The notes: generated by a model not told the origin, from the letters alone. A DNA stretch of 64,000 nucleotides from Tumebacillus flagellatus (GCF_000714935.1 NZ_JMIR01000001.1:217122-281121), one strand, 5' to 3'; positions 51,222-61,936 are shown, counted from the first letter of the stretch. Numbers and translations are program-made.

Positions 51222-54200
51222 ATGAGCAAACCCCCGATTCAACAGCAATTGCAAACCAAGATCCTCATCCTCGACGGTGCGATGGGCACGATGCTTCAAA
51301 GGGAAAACTTAACCCCTGACGATTTCGGCGGCGAAGAGCTCGACGGTTGCAACGAGAACCTCGTCCTCACCCGCCCGGACGTCATCCGCTCCATCCACGA
51401 AGCGTACCTCGAAGCGGGAGCGGACATCATCGAAACCAACACGTTCGGCGCTACGTCCGTCGTTCTGGCGGAATACAACCTGCAACACCTCGCGCACGAG
51501 ATCAACCTCGAAGCGGTGCGCCTCGCCAAGGAAGCGGCCGACAAGTACTCAACACCGGAGTGGCCGCGCTACGTCGCGGGCGCGATGGGGCCGACCACCA
51601 AGACGCTTTCTGTCACGGGCGGCATCACGTTCGAGGAACTGACCGACTCGTACTTCGAGCAAGCCCGCGCCCTGATTCTCGCCGGAGCCGACGTGCTGCT
51701 GCTCGAAACGGTGCAGGACACCCTGAACGTCAAAGCGGGCGCGATCGCCGTCCATCGCGCCTTCCAAGAGACCGGGATCGAACTTCCGGTGATGCTCTCC
51801 GGCACGATCGAGCCGATGGGCACGACGCTGGCGGGCCAGAACATCGAATCGTTCTACATCTCGCTGGAGCACTTGAAGCCGATCTCCGTCGGCTTGAACT
51901 GCGCGACCGGTCCGGAGTTCATGCGCGACCACTTGCGCACGCTCTCCGAACTCGCCACCTGCTCCGTATCCGTCTACCCGAATGCCGGACTCCCGGACGA
52001 AAACGGTCATTATCATGAAACGCCGCAAAGCCTCGCCAAGAAACTGGCAGGGTTCGCGGAAAAAGGCTGGCTGAACATCGCCGGCGGCTGTTGCGGCACG
52101 ACGCCGGATCACATTCGGGCGATTCACGCAGCGCTGCAAGATTTCAAACCGCGCACCGCGCCCGAGCCGCACCGCCCGGCGGTCTCCGGGATCGAAACGG
52201 TGTTCGTGGAGCCGGACAACCGCCCGCTGATCGTCGGCGAGCGCACCAACGTGCTCGGCTCCCGCAAGTTCCGCAACTTGATCGTGGACGGCAAGTACGA
52301 GGAAGCGTCCGAAATCGCCCGCGCCCAAGTCAAAAAAGGCGCGCACGTCATCGACATCTGCCTCGCCGACCCCGACCGCGACGAAGCCAAGGACGTGGAA
52401 GAATTCCTGAAGTTCGTCACCAAAAAAGTCAAAGTGCCGCTGATGATCGACTCGACCAACCTCGACGTGTTCGAGATGGCGCTGAAATATTCGCAAGGCA
52501 AAGCGCTGCTGAACTCCGTCAACCTCGAAGACGGTCCGGAGAAAATTGACAAAATCGTCCCGATCATCAAAAAATACGGTGCCGCCGTCGTCGTCGGCAC
52601 GATCGACGAAACCGGCATGGGGGTCACCCGCGAGCGCAAACTGGAAGTGGCAAAGCGCTCCTACGATCTGCTCGTCAACCGGCACGGCCTCGATCCGCGC
52701 GACTTGATCTTCGACCCGCTGGTCTTCCCGTGCGGCACCGGCGACGAGCAATACATCGGCTCGGCGCGCGAAACGATCGAAGGCATCCGCTTGATCAAGG
52801 AACACTTCCCGCTCTCCCAAACCATCCTCGGCGTCTCCAACATCTCGTTCGGTCTGCCGGGCTCCGGCCGCGAAGTGCTCAACGCCGTGTTTCTCTACCA
52901 CTGCACGAAAGCAGGTCTCGACTACGCGATCGTCAACTCCGAGAAACTGGAGCGCTATGCGTCGATCCCGGAAGAAGAGCGCCGCTTGGCAGAAGACCTG
53001 CTGTTCAACACGAACGACGAAACGCTCGCCGTGTTCACCGACTTCTACCGCGAGAAGAAAGTCAAAGTGGAGATCAACGCTTCGACCTTGACGCTGGAAG
53101 AACGCCTCGCGTCCTACATCGTCGAAGGCACCAAGGAAGGACTCTACGCCGACCTCGACGAAGCGTTGACAACCTGCAAGCCGCTCGACATCATCAACGG
53201 CCCGCTGATGACCGGGATGGAAGAAGTCGGCCGTCTCTTCAACAACAACGAACTGATCGTCGCCGAAGTTCTGCAATCCGCCGAAGCGATGAAAGCGGCG
53301 GTCGCCCACTTGGAACCATACATGGAAAAAACCGACTCGGCGATGAAGGGCAAGATCTTGCTCGCCACGGTCAAGGGGGACGTGCACGACATCGGCAAAA
53401 ACCTCGTCGAGATCATCCTCTCGAACAACGGGTTTGACGTGATCAACCTCGGGATCAAAGTCGGTCCGGAACAGCTGATTCTCGCCGCCCGCGAGCACAA
53501 GCCGGACGCGATCGGTCTCTCCGGCCTGCTCGTCAAATCGGCGCTTCAGATGGTCACGACCGCGCAAGACTTGAAAGCGGCGGGCATCGACGCCCCGCTG
53601 CTCGTCGGCGGCGCGGCGCTGACCCGCAAATTCACCTACACCCGCATCCAGCCGGAGTACGACGGCCTCGTGCTCTACGCCAAGGACGCGATGGGCGGTC
53701 TCGACCTCGCCAACAAACTGACCAACTCGAACGAACGTCAGGCACTCGTCGACTGGCAGCGCCGCGAGCGCGAGAGCTTTGACAACAAAACCACCGTTAC
53801 AGAAGTCGCCGTCGCGGTCGAAGTGCCCGACCGCTCGCCGCACATTCAACACCAAGGTCCCGTCCTGCTCCCGCCCGACACCGAGCGCCACGTGTTGCGC
53901 GACTACCCGGTGGATCACTTGCAGCCGTACCTCAACTTGCGGATGCTGCTTGGCAAACACTTGGGCCTCAAGGGCAACGTCGAGCAACTCTTGGCGGACG
54001 GCGACGAGAAAGCGACCGAACTGTACGGCATCGTCGAAGAGCTCCTGACCCAAGCCAAGCGTGACGGCCTGATCCGCCCGCAAGGCATCTACCGCTACTT
54101 CCCGGCGCAATCGGAAGGGAACAAGATCCACATCTACGACCCGGCGGACACGTCCCGCGTCTTGGAGACGTTCGACTTCCCGCGCCAGCAAAAAGACCTG

Positions 54201-54659
54201 CACCTCTGCCTGAGCGACTTCGTGCGCCCGGTCGAGAGCGGCGAGATGGACTACGTCGGCTTCTTCGTCGTCACGGCGGGCCGCGGCATCCATGAACTCG
54301 CCTCGCAGTGGAAAGACGCGGGCCACTACTTGAATTCGCACGTCTTGCAATCCTTGGCGTTGGAACTCGCCGAAGCGTTTGCCGAGCGCGTCCACCACAT
54401 CATGCGCGACGCGTGGGGCATCCCCGACCCGGCGGAGATGACGATGCAAGAGCGCTTCGGGGCGCGCTACCAAGGCGTGCGCGTGTCGTTCGGGTATCCG
54501 GCATGCCCGAACCTCGAAGACCAAGCGCAACTGTTCCGCCTCTTGGAGCCGAACAACATCGGCGTCGAACTGACGGAAGGATTCATGATGTTCCCGGAAG
54601 CCTCCGTCTCCGCGATGGTCTTCTCGCACCCGCAAGGCCGCTACTTCAACGTGGAATAA
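51222..54659 (+). CDS. metH: Cobalamin-dependent methionine synthase
   Basis: Transfers a methyl group from methyl-tetrahydrofolate to homocysteine through methylcobalamin. The 1145-residue protein has all four modules. The homocysteine domain is at about 1-315, with zinc cysteines in GLNCATG (about 226) and GGCCGTTPDH (about 290). The pterin domain is at about 335-610 (IVGERTNVLGSRKF). The cobalamin domain is at about 640-870 and includes DVHDIGKN, whose His ligates cobalt. The SAM-dependent activation domain is at about 890-1140. The start at 51222 follows GAGGAGG. No metF-type reductase gene is adjacent. Confidence 0.96.
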   Translation: MSKPPIQQQLQTKILILDGAMGTMLQRENLTPDDFGGEELDGCNENLVLTRPDVIRSIHEAYLEAGADIIETNTFGATSVVLAEYNLQHLAHEINLEAVRLAKEAADKYSTPEWPRYVAGAMGPTTKTLSVTGGITFEELTDSYFEQARALILAGADVLLLETVQDTLNVKAGAIAVHRAFQETGIELPVMLSGTIEPMGTTLAGQNIESFYISLEHLKPISVGLNCATGPEFMRDHLRTLSELATCSVSVYPNAGLPDENGHYHETPQSLAKKLAGFAEKGWLNIAGGCCGTTPDHIRAIHAALQDFKPRTAPEPHRPAVSGIETVFVEPDNRPLIVGERTNVLGSRKFRNLIVDGKYEEASEIARAQVKKGAHVIDICLADPDRDEAKDVEEFLKFVTKKVKVPLMIDSTNLDVFEMALKYSQGKALLNSVNLEDGPEKIDKIVPIIKKYGAAVVVGTIDETGMGVTRERKLEVAKRSYDLLVNRHGLDPRDLIFDPLVFPCGTGDEQYIGSARETIEGIRLIKEHFPLSQTILGVSNISFGLPGSGREVLNAVFLYHCTKAGLDYAIVNSEKLERYASIPEEERRLAEDLLFNTNDETLAVFTDFYREKKVKVEINASTLTLEERLASYIVEGTKEGLYADLDEALTTCKPLDIINGPLMTGMEEVGRLFNNNELIVAEVLQSAEAMKAAVAHLEPYMEKTDSAMKGKILLATVKGDVHDIGKNLVEIILSNNGFDVINLGIKVGPEQLILAAREHKPDAIGLSGLLVKSALQMVTTAQDLKAAGIDAPLLVGGAALTRKFTYTRIQPEYDGLVLYAKDAMGGLDLANKLTNSNERQALVDWQRRERESFDNKTTVTEVAVAVEVPDRSPHIQHQGPVLLPPDTERHVLRDYPVDHLQPYLNLRMLLGKHLGLKGNVEQLLADGDEKATELYGIVEELLTQAKRDGLIRPQGIYRYFPAQSEGNKIHIYDPADTSRVLETFDFPRQQKDLHLCLSDFVRPVESGEMDYVGFFVVTAGRGIHELASQWKDAGHYLNSHVLQSLALELAEAFAERVHHIMRDAWGIPDPAEMTMQERFGARYQGVRVSFGYPACPNLEDQAQLFRLLEPNNIGVELTEGFMMFPEASVSAMVFSHPQGRYFNVE

Positions 54660-54673
54660 ACCCGGTGTAAAAA

Positions 54674-54722
54674 GAAACCCTGCCCGCAACTTGTGACAGT
54701 TGCGGGCAGGGTCTTTTTTTTT
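54674..54722 (+). terminator. Terminator of metH
   Basis: ACCCTGCCCGCAAC and GTTGCGGGCAGGGT form a 14-base stem, followed by CTTTTTTTTTT. Confidence 0.9.
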
Positions 54723-54733
54723 CCCAAAAGGGT

Positions 54734-55402
54734 TTAGAAGTTTGCGTTTTGGGTGTAGGTCATCATGGTGTTGCCTTGTCCTTGGAACGCTTGCAGCATC
54801 GTGTTCATGGTGTGGTCCGCCAGTTGCGGAACTTGGTAAACGCCGGTGTAGTTCATGTACTGGAACAGCTCGTACGCCATCTCTTGGCAGACGTTTGCGC
54901 AGGTCGCGTGGAAGGAGCGCAGTTGCGGCTGGGTGCACTCCAACGCCATCTGCATCGAGCAAACCGCGCCGGATTTGTGCAGTTTCAACGCCGTGGTGGC
55001 GATGGTGACGTCCGACATCGTCTTCGCGTTCGGGTTCGGCGGTTGCATCATCGGGTTGTGCAGGCCGATTTGGACGTTTTCGTAGACGTTGGTTTGCGGG
55101 GTGTGCGGCATCGTCGCCACGCCGGACGCGTAGTTTTGCGGGTTCGCAACCGACAGGCACTGTTGGTAGGCTTGCACCATGCGGTTTTGTTGATTATGCA
55201 GGATGTCGCGCAGGTGCGGATCTTGCGCTTGCGAGATCAGAACGCCGTACAGTTCGATATCAGCAGCCTTGGAGCGGAGGGCTTCCTGCGTTTCGAGAAA
55301 CTCGTGAGCTCCGAAGCGCATGCCTTGTTGACCGCCGGTTTGGCCTTGTACTTGGTAACGGGTTTGCTGGTTGTTCATCGATTGGTTTGCGTAACGGTAC
55401 AT
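54734..55402 (-). CDS. Spore coat protein of the CotF family
   Basis: A 222-residue protein of PF07875 (Coat_F). The ferritin-like helical core is visible: GAHEFLETQEALRSKAADIELYG, AQDPHLRDILHNQQNRMVQAYQQ, TMSDVTIATTALKLHKSGAVCSMQMALEC and SFHATCANVCQEMAYELFQYMN. The N-terminus (NQQTRYQVQGQTGGQQG) is Gln/Gly-rich, as common in coat proteins. Three conserved cysteines may crosslink. The start is ATG 55402 with GAGGAG 13 bases upstream. The long frame to 55546 has no site. Confidence 0.85.
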   Translation of the reverse strand: MYRYANQSMNNQQTRYQVQGQTGGQQGMRFGAHEFLETQEALRSKAADIELYGVLISQAQDPHLRDILHNQQNRMVQAYQQCLSVANPQNYASGVATMPHTPQTNVYENVQIGLHNPMMQPPNPNAKTMSDVTIATTALKLHKSGAVCSMQMALECTQPQLRSFHATCANVCQEMAYELFQYMNYTGVYQVPQLADHTMNTMLQAFQGQGNTMMTYTQNANF

Positions 55403-55492
55403 CGTGGATAAGCAACTCCTCTGTTCCTTGATTTGGTTCCCCGTAAGGAACCCCTCCCTAGAATTGCCCCTCGCCCGCAGAATATACGATAC

Positions 55493-55536
55493 GAAAAAAA
55501 CCACCCGACCCCGGAGGGCCAAGCGGTTTTTGGGAA
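55493..55536 (-). terminator. Terminator of pepF
   Basis: On the minus strand AACCGCTTGGCCC pairs imperfectly with GGGTCGGGTGGTT; TTTTTTT follows. Confidence 0.7.
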
Positions 55537-55553
55537 AGTATCGCAAAGCAGAC

Positions 55554-57353
<1,800 letters not shown>

Positions 57354-57392
57354 CGATTTCATAACCCCTTTGCCAATATGTACTCGCCAGCG

Positions 57393-57498
57393 TTAGTTGG
57401 TTTTTACTCCTACCACAATATTCGGTACCTTCTCCAGATATCCTTTTGCCTCCCGAATCGAATCCTCAATATATTTAATAACTTCACCTAAATTGAAA
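57393..57498 (-). pseudogene. Possible remnant of a small AT-rich gene
   Basis: The minus strand holds 34 coding-like residues (IFNLGEVIKYIEDSIREAK, then LEKVPNIVVGVKTN) ending in TAA, with no start codon: an in-frame TGA lies about 18 bases upstream of the first Ile. Its codons are much more AT-rich than its neighbours. It looks like the C-terminal end of a decayed or truncated gene, perhaps acquired. No family is recognised. The rest of the 248 bases between pepF and the GNAT gene shows nothing else. Confidence 0.35.
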
Positions 57499-57601
57499 AT
57501 CCCCCGATGGCGCGTTCATCCGTTGGTGAGCGTCGGTCACGCCGATTTCGATTGCTGTGATGTGCGCGATGATCGCGTGCATCATTCTCGAACCCATCCG
57601 C

Positions 57602-58174
57602 CTACGCCCCTTCCCGGGCGTCCCACTCTTCGCGGAGGATGCCCATCTTGATCGAATCGTAATAGTCGCCCCGCACGATTCGCGCTCTGCGGATGCGCCC
57701 TTCCTCGATCATGCCCCACTTCGCGGCGAGCCGCATCATCCGCTCGTTGCCCGACCAAGTGGAAATGCCAAGGCGTACGATGTCGAGGTTCGCAAACAAA
57801 TACGTCATCCAAAGCCCGAACGCTTCCGTTCCGTAACCGCCGGACCAATACCGCGAATCGAAAATCACGATCCCGATCTCCAGCCACTTCGTCCGCTCGT
57901 CTACCCAATAGGCGTTGACGGTGCCGATCAACTTGCCGTCCGCCTCGATCACCAATTGACTGCGGAACTTTCCCTCCGCCGTCTCGGAAAAAAGCCCCTG
58001 TTCCATGCGGACTGTCAGATCATCCAAACTCTCAAACGGCACCGGACCGTAGGGCCCGTTCCATTTTTCATGCTCCCGGTCTTCCGCTTCAAACCGCCAA
58101 TGCCAAATCACCGGCACATCGTCAGGTGTCAGGTCGCGCAGGATGACTTTTTCCCCCGGCAAGTAGACGTTCAT
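57602..58174 (-). CDS. GNAT family N-acetyltransferase (RimJ/RimL-type)
   Basis: A 190-residue acetyl-CoA transferase of Acetyltransf_3 type. The fold shows VILRDLTPDDVPVIWHW at the start, KLIGTVNAYWVDERTKWLEIGIVIFD, and the CoA-binding YWSGGYGTEAFGLWMTYLF (GxGTE-type loop). The last third has RLGISTWSGNERMMRLAAKWGM. Members modify ribosomal proteins, antibiotics or small amines; no substrate is suggested by context. The start at 58174 follows GAGAGGGGG. Confidence 0.87.
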   Translation of the reverse strand: MNVYLPGEKVILRDLTPDDVPVIWHWRFEAEDREHEKWNGPYGPVPFESLDDLTVRMEQGLFSETAEGKFRSQLVIEADGKLIGTVNAYWVDERTKWLEIGIVIFDSRYWSGGYGTEAFGLWMTYLFANLDIVRLGISTWSGNERMMRLAAKWGMIEEGRIRRARIVRGDYYDSIKMGILREEWDAREGA

Positions 58175-58219
58175 TCGCTTGAATCCCCCTCTCAGTTGGA
58201 GCCATTCTATCACATCCCC

Positions 58220-58672
58220 CTAGTTATTTCCAACATAGGCGGGACGATAGAATCGATACACGGCGGCGATCGACAAGTAGATCACGATATCCGAACACAG
58301 CGAGAGCCAGAGGCTCCACCACTGGTGATGAAACATATTGCCGGTACGCAACGTCACAAACTCAAACAGAACCGAGAACAACGTCCAGAACAGGGTTTTG
58401 CGCACAATCCGTCCCCACGACTGCGGCAACGTCTGCGCGAACAGATACGCCACCACCGGATAGATGCCGAAATCAAGCGTCAAAGGGATGGTATACATCG
58501 GACACGGCAGACCTTTGTACGACCAAAGTTGGTAGTGCACCATAATCAAATCGGTTAAGAGCCCCAAAAAACTCGTGTAAATCACCACGCCGTACAGTTC
58601 TCGCGCCCGATTCTTATCCGCTTTCCAAATGAACACCAGCCAACATAGGAAGAACAGCCCCACAAAGTACAT
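58220..58672 (-). CDS. CBO0543-like small integral membrane protein
   Basis: A 150-residue protein with about five membrane helices, of a family named after Clostridium botulinum CBO0543, with no known function. The characteristic pattern is an early Lys/Arg-rich loop after helix 1 (WKADKNRAREL), then LLTDLIMVHYQLWSYKG and LDFGIYPVVAYLFAQTLP. It diverges from two related genes on the other strand. Confidence 0.7.
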   Translation of the reverse strand: MYFVGLFFLCWLVFIWKADKNRARELYGVVIYTSFLGLLTDLIMVHYQLWSYKGLPCPMYTIPLTLDFGIYPVVAYLFAQTLPQSWGRIVRKTLFWTLFSVLFEFVTLRTGNMFHHQWWSLWLSLCSDIVIYLSIAAVYRFYRPAYVGNN

Positions 58673-58745
58673 ACGCTTACCTCCTTAACTCGTACTAATG
58701 GCGCGAGTTGTTGTCGGGCATAGTATGTGCAGGAGGTCATGCAAC

Positions 58746-59207
58746 ATGGCACTGATTTTGATGGAAGCTGTCGCAATCCTGCTCTTCTGGCTCTTGATCG
58801 AGAAAGATCGTGTGCGCGAATGGTTACCGTTGGTGCTGACAGGCATGTTTCTGCGGTTTTTATATCAGTTTTTCCTGATGGATTGGTGTAAGGTTTGGGT
58901 GGTCTCCGGCCCGCAATGGGCAAAACTTTGGGCGCCCATCTCCGCCGACGTCACGATCTGGCCTGTCGTCGTGCTGATATTCATTCAATATATGCCGGCT
59001 TCCAAGTGGCGTTTTGGCTATGCTTCGCTCTTCGTGGCAGGTACCGTCCTCTATATCAAGGCGCTCAGTTGGCTGCACATCGTCGACACCCGCCCGCCGT
59101 GGAACATCGGCTTCGGGGTGTTTGTGCAAGGGCTTTTCTATTCGATCCTGTACGGCCTCTGGCATTGGTTGTCGCCGCAAATGCAGAGAGGAGGAAGCAG
59201 AACGTGA
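58746..59207 (+). CDS. CBO0543-like small integral membrane protein
   Basis: A 153-residue protein with about five helices, related in layout to its neighbours: helix 1 ends in a charged loop (LIEKDRVREWLP), then LYQFFLMDWCKVW, a segment with ISADVTIWPVVVLIFIQYMP and a C-terminal helix GVFVQGLFYSILYGLWHWL. The ATG at 58746 follows AGGAGG by 9 bases. Its stop overlaps the start of the next gene (GTGA), so both are translated together. Function unknown. Confidence 0.7.
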   Translation: MALILMEAVAILLFWLLIEKDRVREWLPLVLTGMFLRFLYQFFLMDWCKVWVVSGPQWAKLWAPISADVTIWPVVVLIFIQYMPASKWRFGYASLFVAGTVLYIKALSWLHIVDTRPPWNIGFGVFVQGLFYSILYGLWHWLSPQMQRGGSRT

Positions 59208-59767
59208 GCAACACCTATGCGACTTCCAACGAGATTCTCGACTTACGGCGACAATTACACGATCAGATCTTCTACAAATGGTTGCATGTCGACCTGTTCT
59301 CGTTTAACTGGTGGTTATCCTTGGTGCTGACCCTGTTGTTCTGGATGGTCTGGTTTCAACAGGTCGACCGCCGACGACTTTTGGAAATCTCCTTCTACGG
59401 CGCGATGATCACCATCATCTCCATCATCTTGGACATCATCGGGGTCAATCTCGTGCTCTGGAGCTACGGTTCCCTGTTTGAACCTCTGACTCCTGCATTG
59501 ATTCCCGGAGATCTAGTGATGATGCCGGTGATGTACTCCCTTTTGTACCAACGCTACGGGAAAAATTGGAGGGCTTTTCTGAGTGCCTCGATTGTGCTGT
59601 CCGCCTGCGTGGCTTTTCTGGTCGAACCACTGTTGGTCTGGATGGGCATCTACAAACTTATCAATTGGCGGTTTGTGTATTCCTTTCCCATCTATATCTT
59701 GGTGTCGATGTTTACGAGAAGTTTCGTCCATAAAGTTCTGTGCCACCAACATTCCCCTCCTGACTAA
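59204..59767 (+). CDS. CBO0543-like small integral membrane protein, coupled to the previous gene
   Basis: A 187-residue protein with a 30-residue hydrophilic N-terminus (ATSNEILDLRRQLHDQIFYK) and about five helices. It shows the family layout: WFQQVDRRRLLEISFYGA after helix 1, ILDIIGVNLVLWSYGSL, and ALIPGDLVMMPVMYSLLYQRYG. It starts with GTG, after GAGAGGAGG, and overlaps the stop codon of the preceding gene. Function unknown; a heteromeric complex with the preceding protein is a reasonable guess. Confidence 0.72.
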   Translation: MSNTYATSNEILDLRRQLHDQIFYKWLHVDLFSFNWWLSLVLTLLFWMVWFQQVDRRRLLEISFYGAMITIISIILDIIGVNLVLWSYGSLFEPLTPALIPGDLVMMPVMYSLLYQRYGKNWRAFLSASIVLSACVAFLVEPLLVWMGIYKLINWRFVYSFPIYILVSMFTRSFVHKVLCHQHSPPD

Positions 59768-59984
59768 ATAGTCCTGTATCCCCAGAAACCATACCCTCCA
59801 TCCCGAACTCTATACCAAAGTTACCAGAGTTCTCCTAGTGCAAGAGCCTTAGGTATTATGTAAACTAATAAGCGTAGACCTTGGCTAGCTGGACAATCGT
59901 CTGGATTCGGCAAAGTACTCTGCAATGCAGTGCAGACACTTCAAGCGGACCGTGTGGCGCGCGTTTGCTTTCTTTTCATAGAAA

Positions 59985-60068
59985 AAGCCGAAAGACAGAT
60001 CCCGGCCTGCCGCAACGCTCTTCTCAAGAGCTACGGAATCATGTGCGTTGCGGCTCTCTTGTCTTCCT
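59985..60068. other. Unassigned structured element in a gene-free stretch
   Basis: The 383 bases 59768-60150 have no gene I trust. Within them, a 10-base perfect inverted repeat (GCCGCAACGC at 60009-60018 and GCGTTGCGGC at 60045-60054) encloses a smaller hairpin (GCTCTT/AAGAGC). It is itself enclosed by AGACAG/TTGTCT. On the minus strand a GCCG-CGGC hairpin with TTTTTC follows, like a terminator competing with the element. It matches no riboswitch core I can recall. No gene lies downstream of it on either strand. Confidence 0.45.
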
Positions 60069-60091
60069 TTGGTATACGGATTCACGAAGTA

Positions 60092-60135
60092 CAAAAAGAA
60101 GCACGCCCTGTCGGAGGGGCGTGCTTCTTTCTGTT
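60092..60135. terminator. Terminator of the amino acid permease gene
   Basis: AAGAAGCACGCCC and GGGGCGTGCTTCTTT stem with T runs on both sides, 16 bases past the permease stop. Confidence 0.85.
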
Positions 60136-60150
60136 TTGATCGATCGGTCA

Positions 60151-61578
60151 TCAGATGCGGTTGGACATGTCCACCGGTTCGCGGTTTTTCACACCGCGCA
60201 AGAACGGGTAGAACACCAGCCCGATCACCAACATCCCGATGCCAAGCAGAAACGTTTTCATATCGCCGCTGCCCGCTTTGATCACCCACAGCGAGTACAG
60301 CGTGGAGAGCGCGGCGATGAGGCCGTCGACGAAGCGCTGTTTGCTTTCGAGGTTGGTGTAGCCTTCGCCTGTGAACACCAGTTTCAATTGGTAGACCGAA
60401 GCGACGACATACGGCACGAGGTAAGCGAGCGTTGCGACGAGGATGACGAAATCAAACGCTTTGGAAACGGATTGCGAAATCGTGGAGAAGATAAACAGCT
60501 GCGACATGCAGTTCGTGATCGTAAGCGACCGAACCGGAGCGCCCTTGGCGTTGTCTTTCAAGAACAGCTTCGGGAACAGTCCGATCTTTGCCGCTTGGTA
60601 CGGAACTTCAGACGACATCATGATCCAACCGATCGTTGAGCCGAGCAGCGAAATCAAGCCGAGACCCGCCATCAAGTACGAGCCGGAGTTGCCGATCACG
60701 GCGGAGAGCGAGTCGACGAGCGGCTTTTCCGATTGGACCAGCACCGACTGCGAGAGCGTGCCCATGACGAGCACGGAGATGCCCATGTAGATGACGACAG
60801 CGGTTAAGAGACCGACGATCGTCGCTTTTTTCACATCGGATTGCTTGCGGGCGCGCGACGAGAGCACGACGGCCGATTCCACGCCGACAAACGCCCACAG
60901 CGTCGTGACGGCCGCATGCGAAATCTGCGTGAGCAAGCCGAACGTTTCGCCCGCGTCGCCGGTTTTGTCGGCGACCAGCGGGAGCATGTTGCTTTTTTGG
61001 AACGCAAACAGTGCGGCGATGATGAAGAACGCAAAGCCCAGCACTTTGGTCGTGGTGGCGACCAAGTTGATTTTGCCGGCCCCTTCAATGCCGCGCAAGA
61101 TCAACGCGTGCATGCCCCAAAGCATTGCGGAACAGACAACGAACGTCAAGAAGTGACCGACCGATACGTCAAGCGAAGCGATCGAGAACAGATGCGCTTC
61201 GGACGTGAGGATCGGAAAGAACGTCGAGAGGTACGACGCAAACGTGGTGATGATCGCCACGTTCCCGGCAAAGTTCGCGACCCAGTAGCCCCAAGCTACG
61301 ATGTAGCCGGAGAGCGTGGACGCTTCCGTGCCTTCCTGAAACAGCGCTTTGGCATACATCTGCGGGCCGCCGGTGAGATTCGGTTTGCGCACGGCGAGGT
61401 TGCCGAACACCAACGCGGTCATCAACACCCCGGCTCCCGTGAACAGCCACGCCAGCAACACACCGCCGGGACTTGCCACTTCCGCCAGCGACCGCGGCAG
61501 CATGAAGATGCCGGAGCCGACCATATTGCCGACGACCAACGCCGTCAGCACCCAAAAACCTAAGTTTCGATTGTTCAT
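60151..61578 (-). CDS. Basic amino acid / polyamine antiporter of the APC superfamily (ArcD/YvsH-like)
   Basis: A 475-residue permease with 12-13 helices. The N-terminal helix 1 motif NMVGSGIFMLPRSLAEVASPGG is characteristic of APA-type antiporters, with GGPQMYAKALF and GYWVANFAGNVAI next. Related proteins exchange arginine for ornithine, or lysine for cadaverine. No arginine deiminase or decarboxylase genes adjoin it, so the substrate pair is unsettled. GCAGGGGGAAG precedes the ATG. Confidence 0.87.
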   Translation of the reverse strand: MNNRNLGFWVLTALVVGNMVGSGIFMLPRSLAEVASPGGVLLAWLFTGAGVLMTALVFGNLAVRKPNLTGGPQMYAKALFQEGTEASTLSGYIVAWGYWVANFAGNVAIITTFASYLSTFFPILTSEAHLFSIASLDVSVGHFLTFVVCSAMLWGMHALILRGIEGAGKINLVATTTKVLGFAFFIIAALFAFQKSNMLPLVADKTGDAGETFGLLTQISHAAVTTLWAFVGVESAVVLSSRARKQSDVKKATIVGLLTAVVIYMGISVLVMGTLSQSVLVQSEKPLVDSLSAVIGNSGSYLMAGLGLISLLGSTIGWIMMSSEVPYQAAKIGLFPKLFLKDNAKGAPVRSLTITNCMSQLFIFSTISQSVSKAFDFVILVATLAYLVPYVVASVYQLKLVFTGEGYTNLESKQRFVDGLIAALSTLYSLWVIKAGSGDMKTFLLGIGMLVIGLVFYPFLRGVKNREPVDMSNRI

Positions 61579-61670
61579 CTGGTAGTTACTTCCCCCTGCA
61601 TGTGGATAATCAACAAGTGCAACGTTTCACAGTATACTGCTAAAGCACTAAAGGATTCAACTCCCTCCCA

Positions 61671-61707
61671 CAAAAAAAGGAATGGAAGTTCTTGACTCCC
61701 ATTCCTG
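61671..61707 (-). terminator. Terminator of the small membrane protein gene
   Basis: AGGAATGG and CCATTCCT pair; TTTTTTTG follows on the minus strand. Confidence 0.8.
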
Positions 61708-61726
61708 TGCGAAACTGATTCAGTTT

Positions 61727-61936
61727 TTATGGATTTTGCATGATGCGTTCCTTGTTCATGCGCTCACCGTGTCGTGAATTGGGAAGCTTGGCATAAAAGT
61801 GCTTCTTCCCGCAAACTTGCATCAGCATATCGTACGCCCGGCATCCGCTGAACACGTCCCACAGCGCAGCCGCTTTAAAATCAAGGTACAAAAACAGCGC
61901 CAACCCGCCAAAGAAAATCAGATAGACGACCCACAT
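61727..61936 (-). CDS. Small single-helix membrane protein of unknown function
   Basis: A 69-residue protein with one N-terminal helix (VVYLIFFGGLALFLYLDF) and a basic hydrophilic tail containing CGKKHFYAKLPNSRHGERMNK. I place the start at ATG 61936 because AAAAAGGGG lies 9 bases upstream; an ATG three codons earlier would sit on that site. It is bounded by terminators on both sides, so it is its own unit. No family is recognised. Confidence 0.6.
   Translation of the reverse strand: MWVVYLIFFGGLALFLYLDFKAAALWDVFSGCRAYDMLMQVCGKKHFYAKLPNSRHGERMNKERIMQNP

Noticed and set aside
51549-55160. A 1203-codon frame on the minus strand opposite metH
   Set aside because: It is antisense to a complete metH and starts inside the coat protein gene; composition is typical of a shadow frame.
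57500-57600. Short minus-strand frame MHAIIAHITAIEIGV... upstream of the remnant
   Set aside because: It is only 30-odd codons, has no ribosome binding site and matches nothing I know.
59985-60068. c-di-AMP (ydaO), c-di-GMP, lysine or guanidine riboswitch at the structured element
   Set aside because: The invariant cores of these classes are missing, and there is no gene downstream to control.
59930-60139. A 69-codon plus-strand frame beginning MQTLQADRV
   Set aside because: It reads straight through the nested hairpins and into the permease terminator, and lacks a ribosome binding site. The structure explains the conservation-like feel better than a protein.
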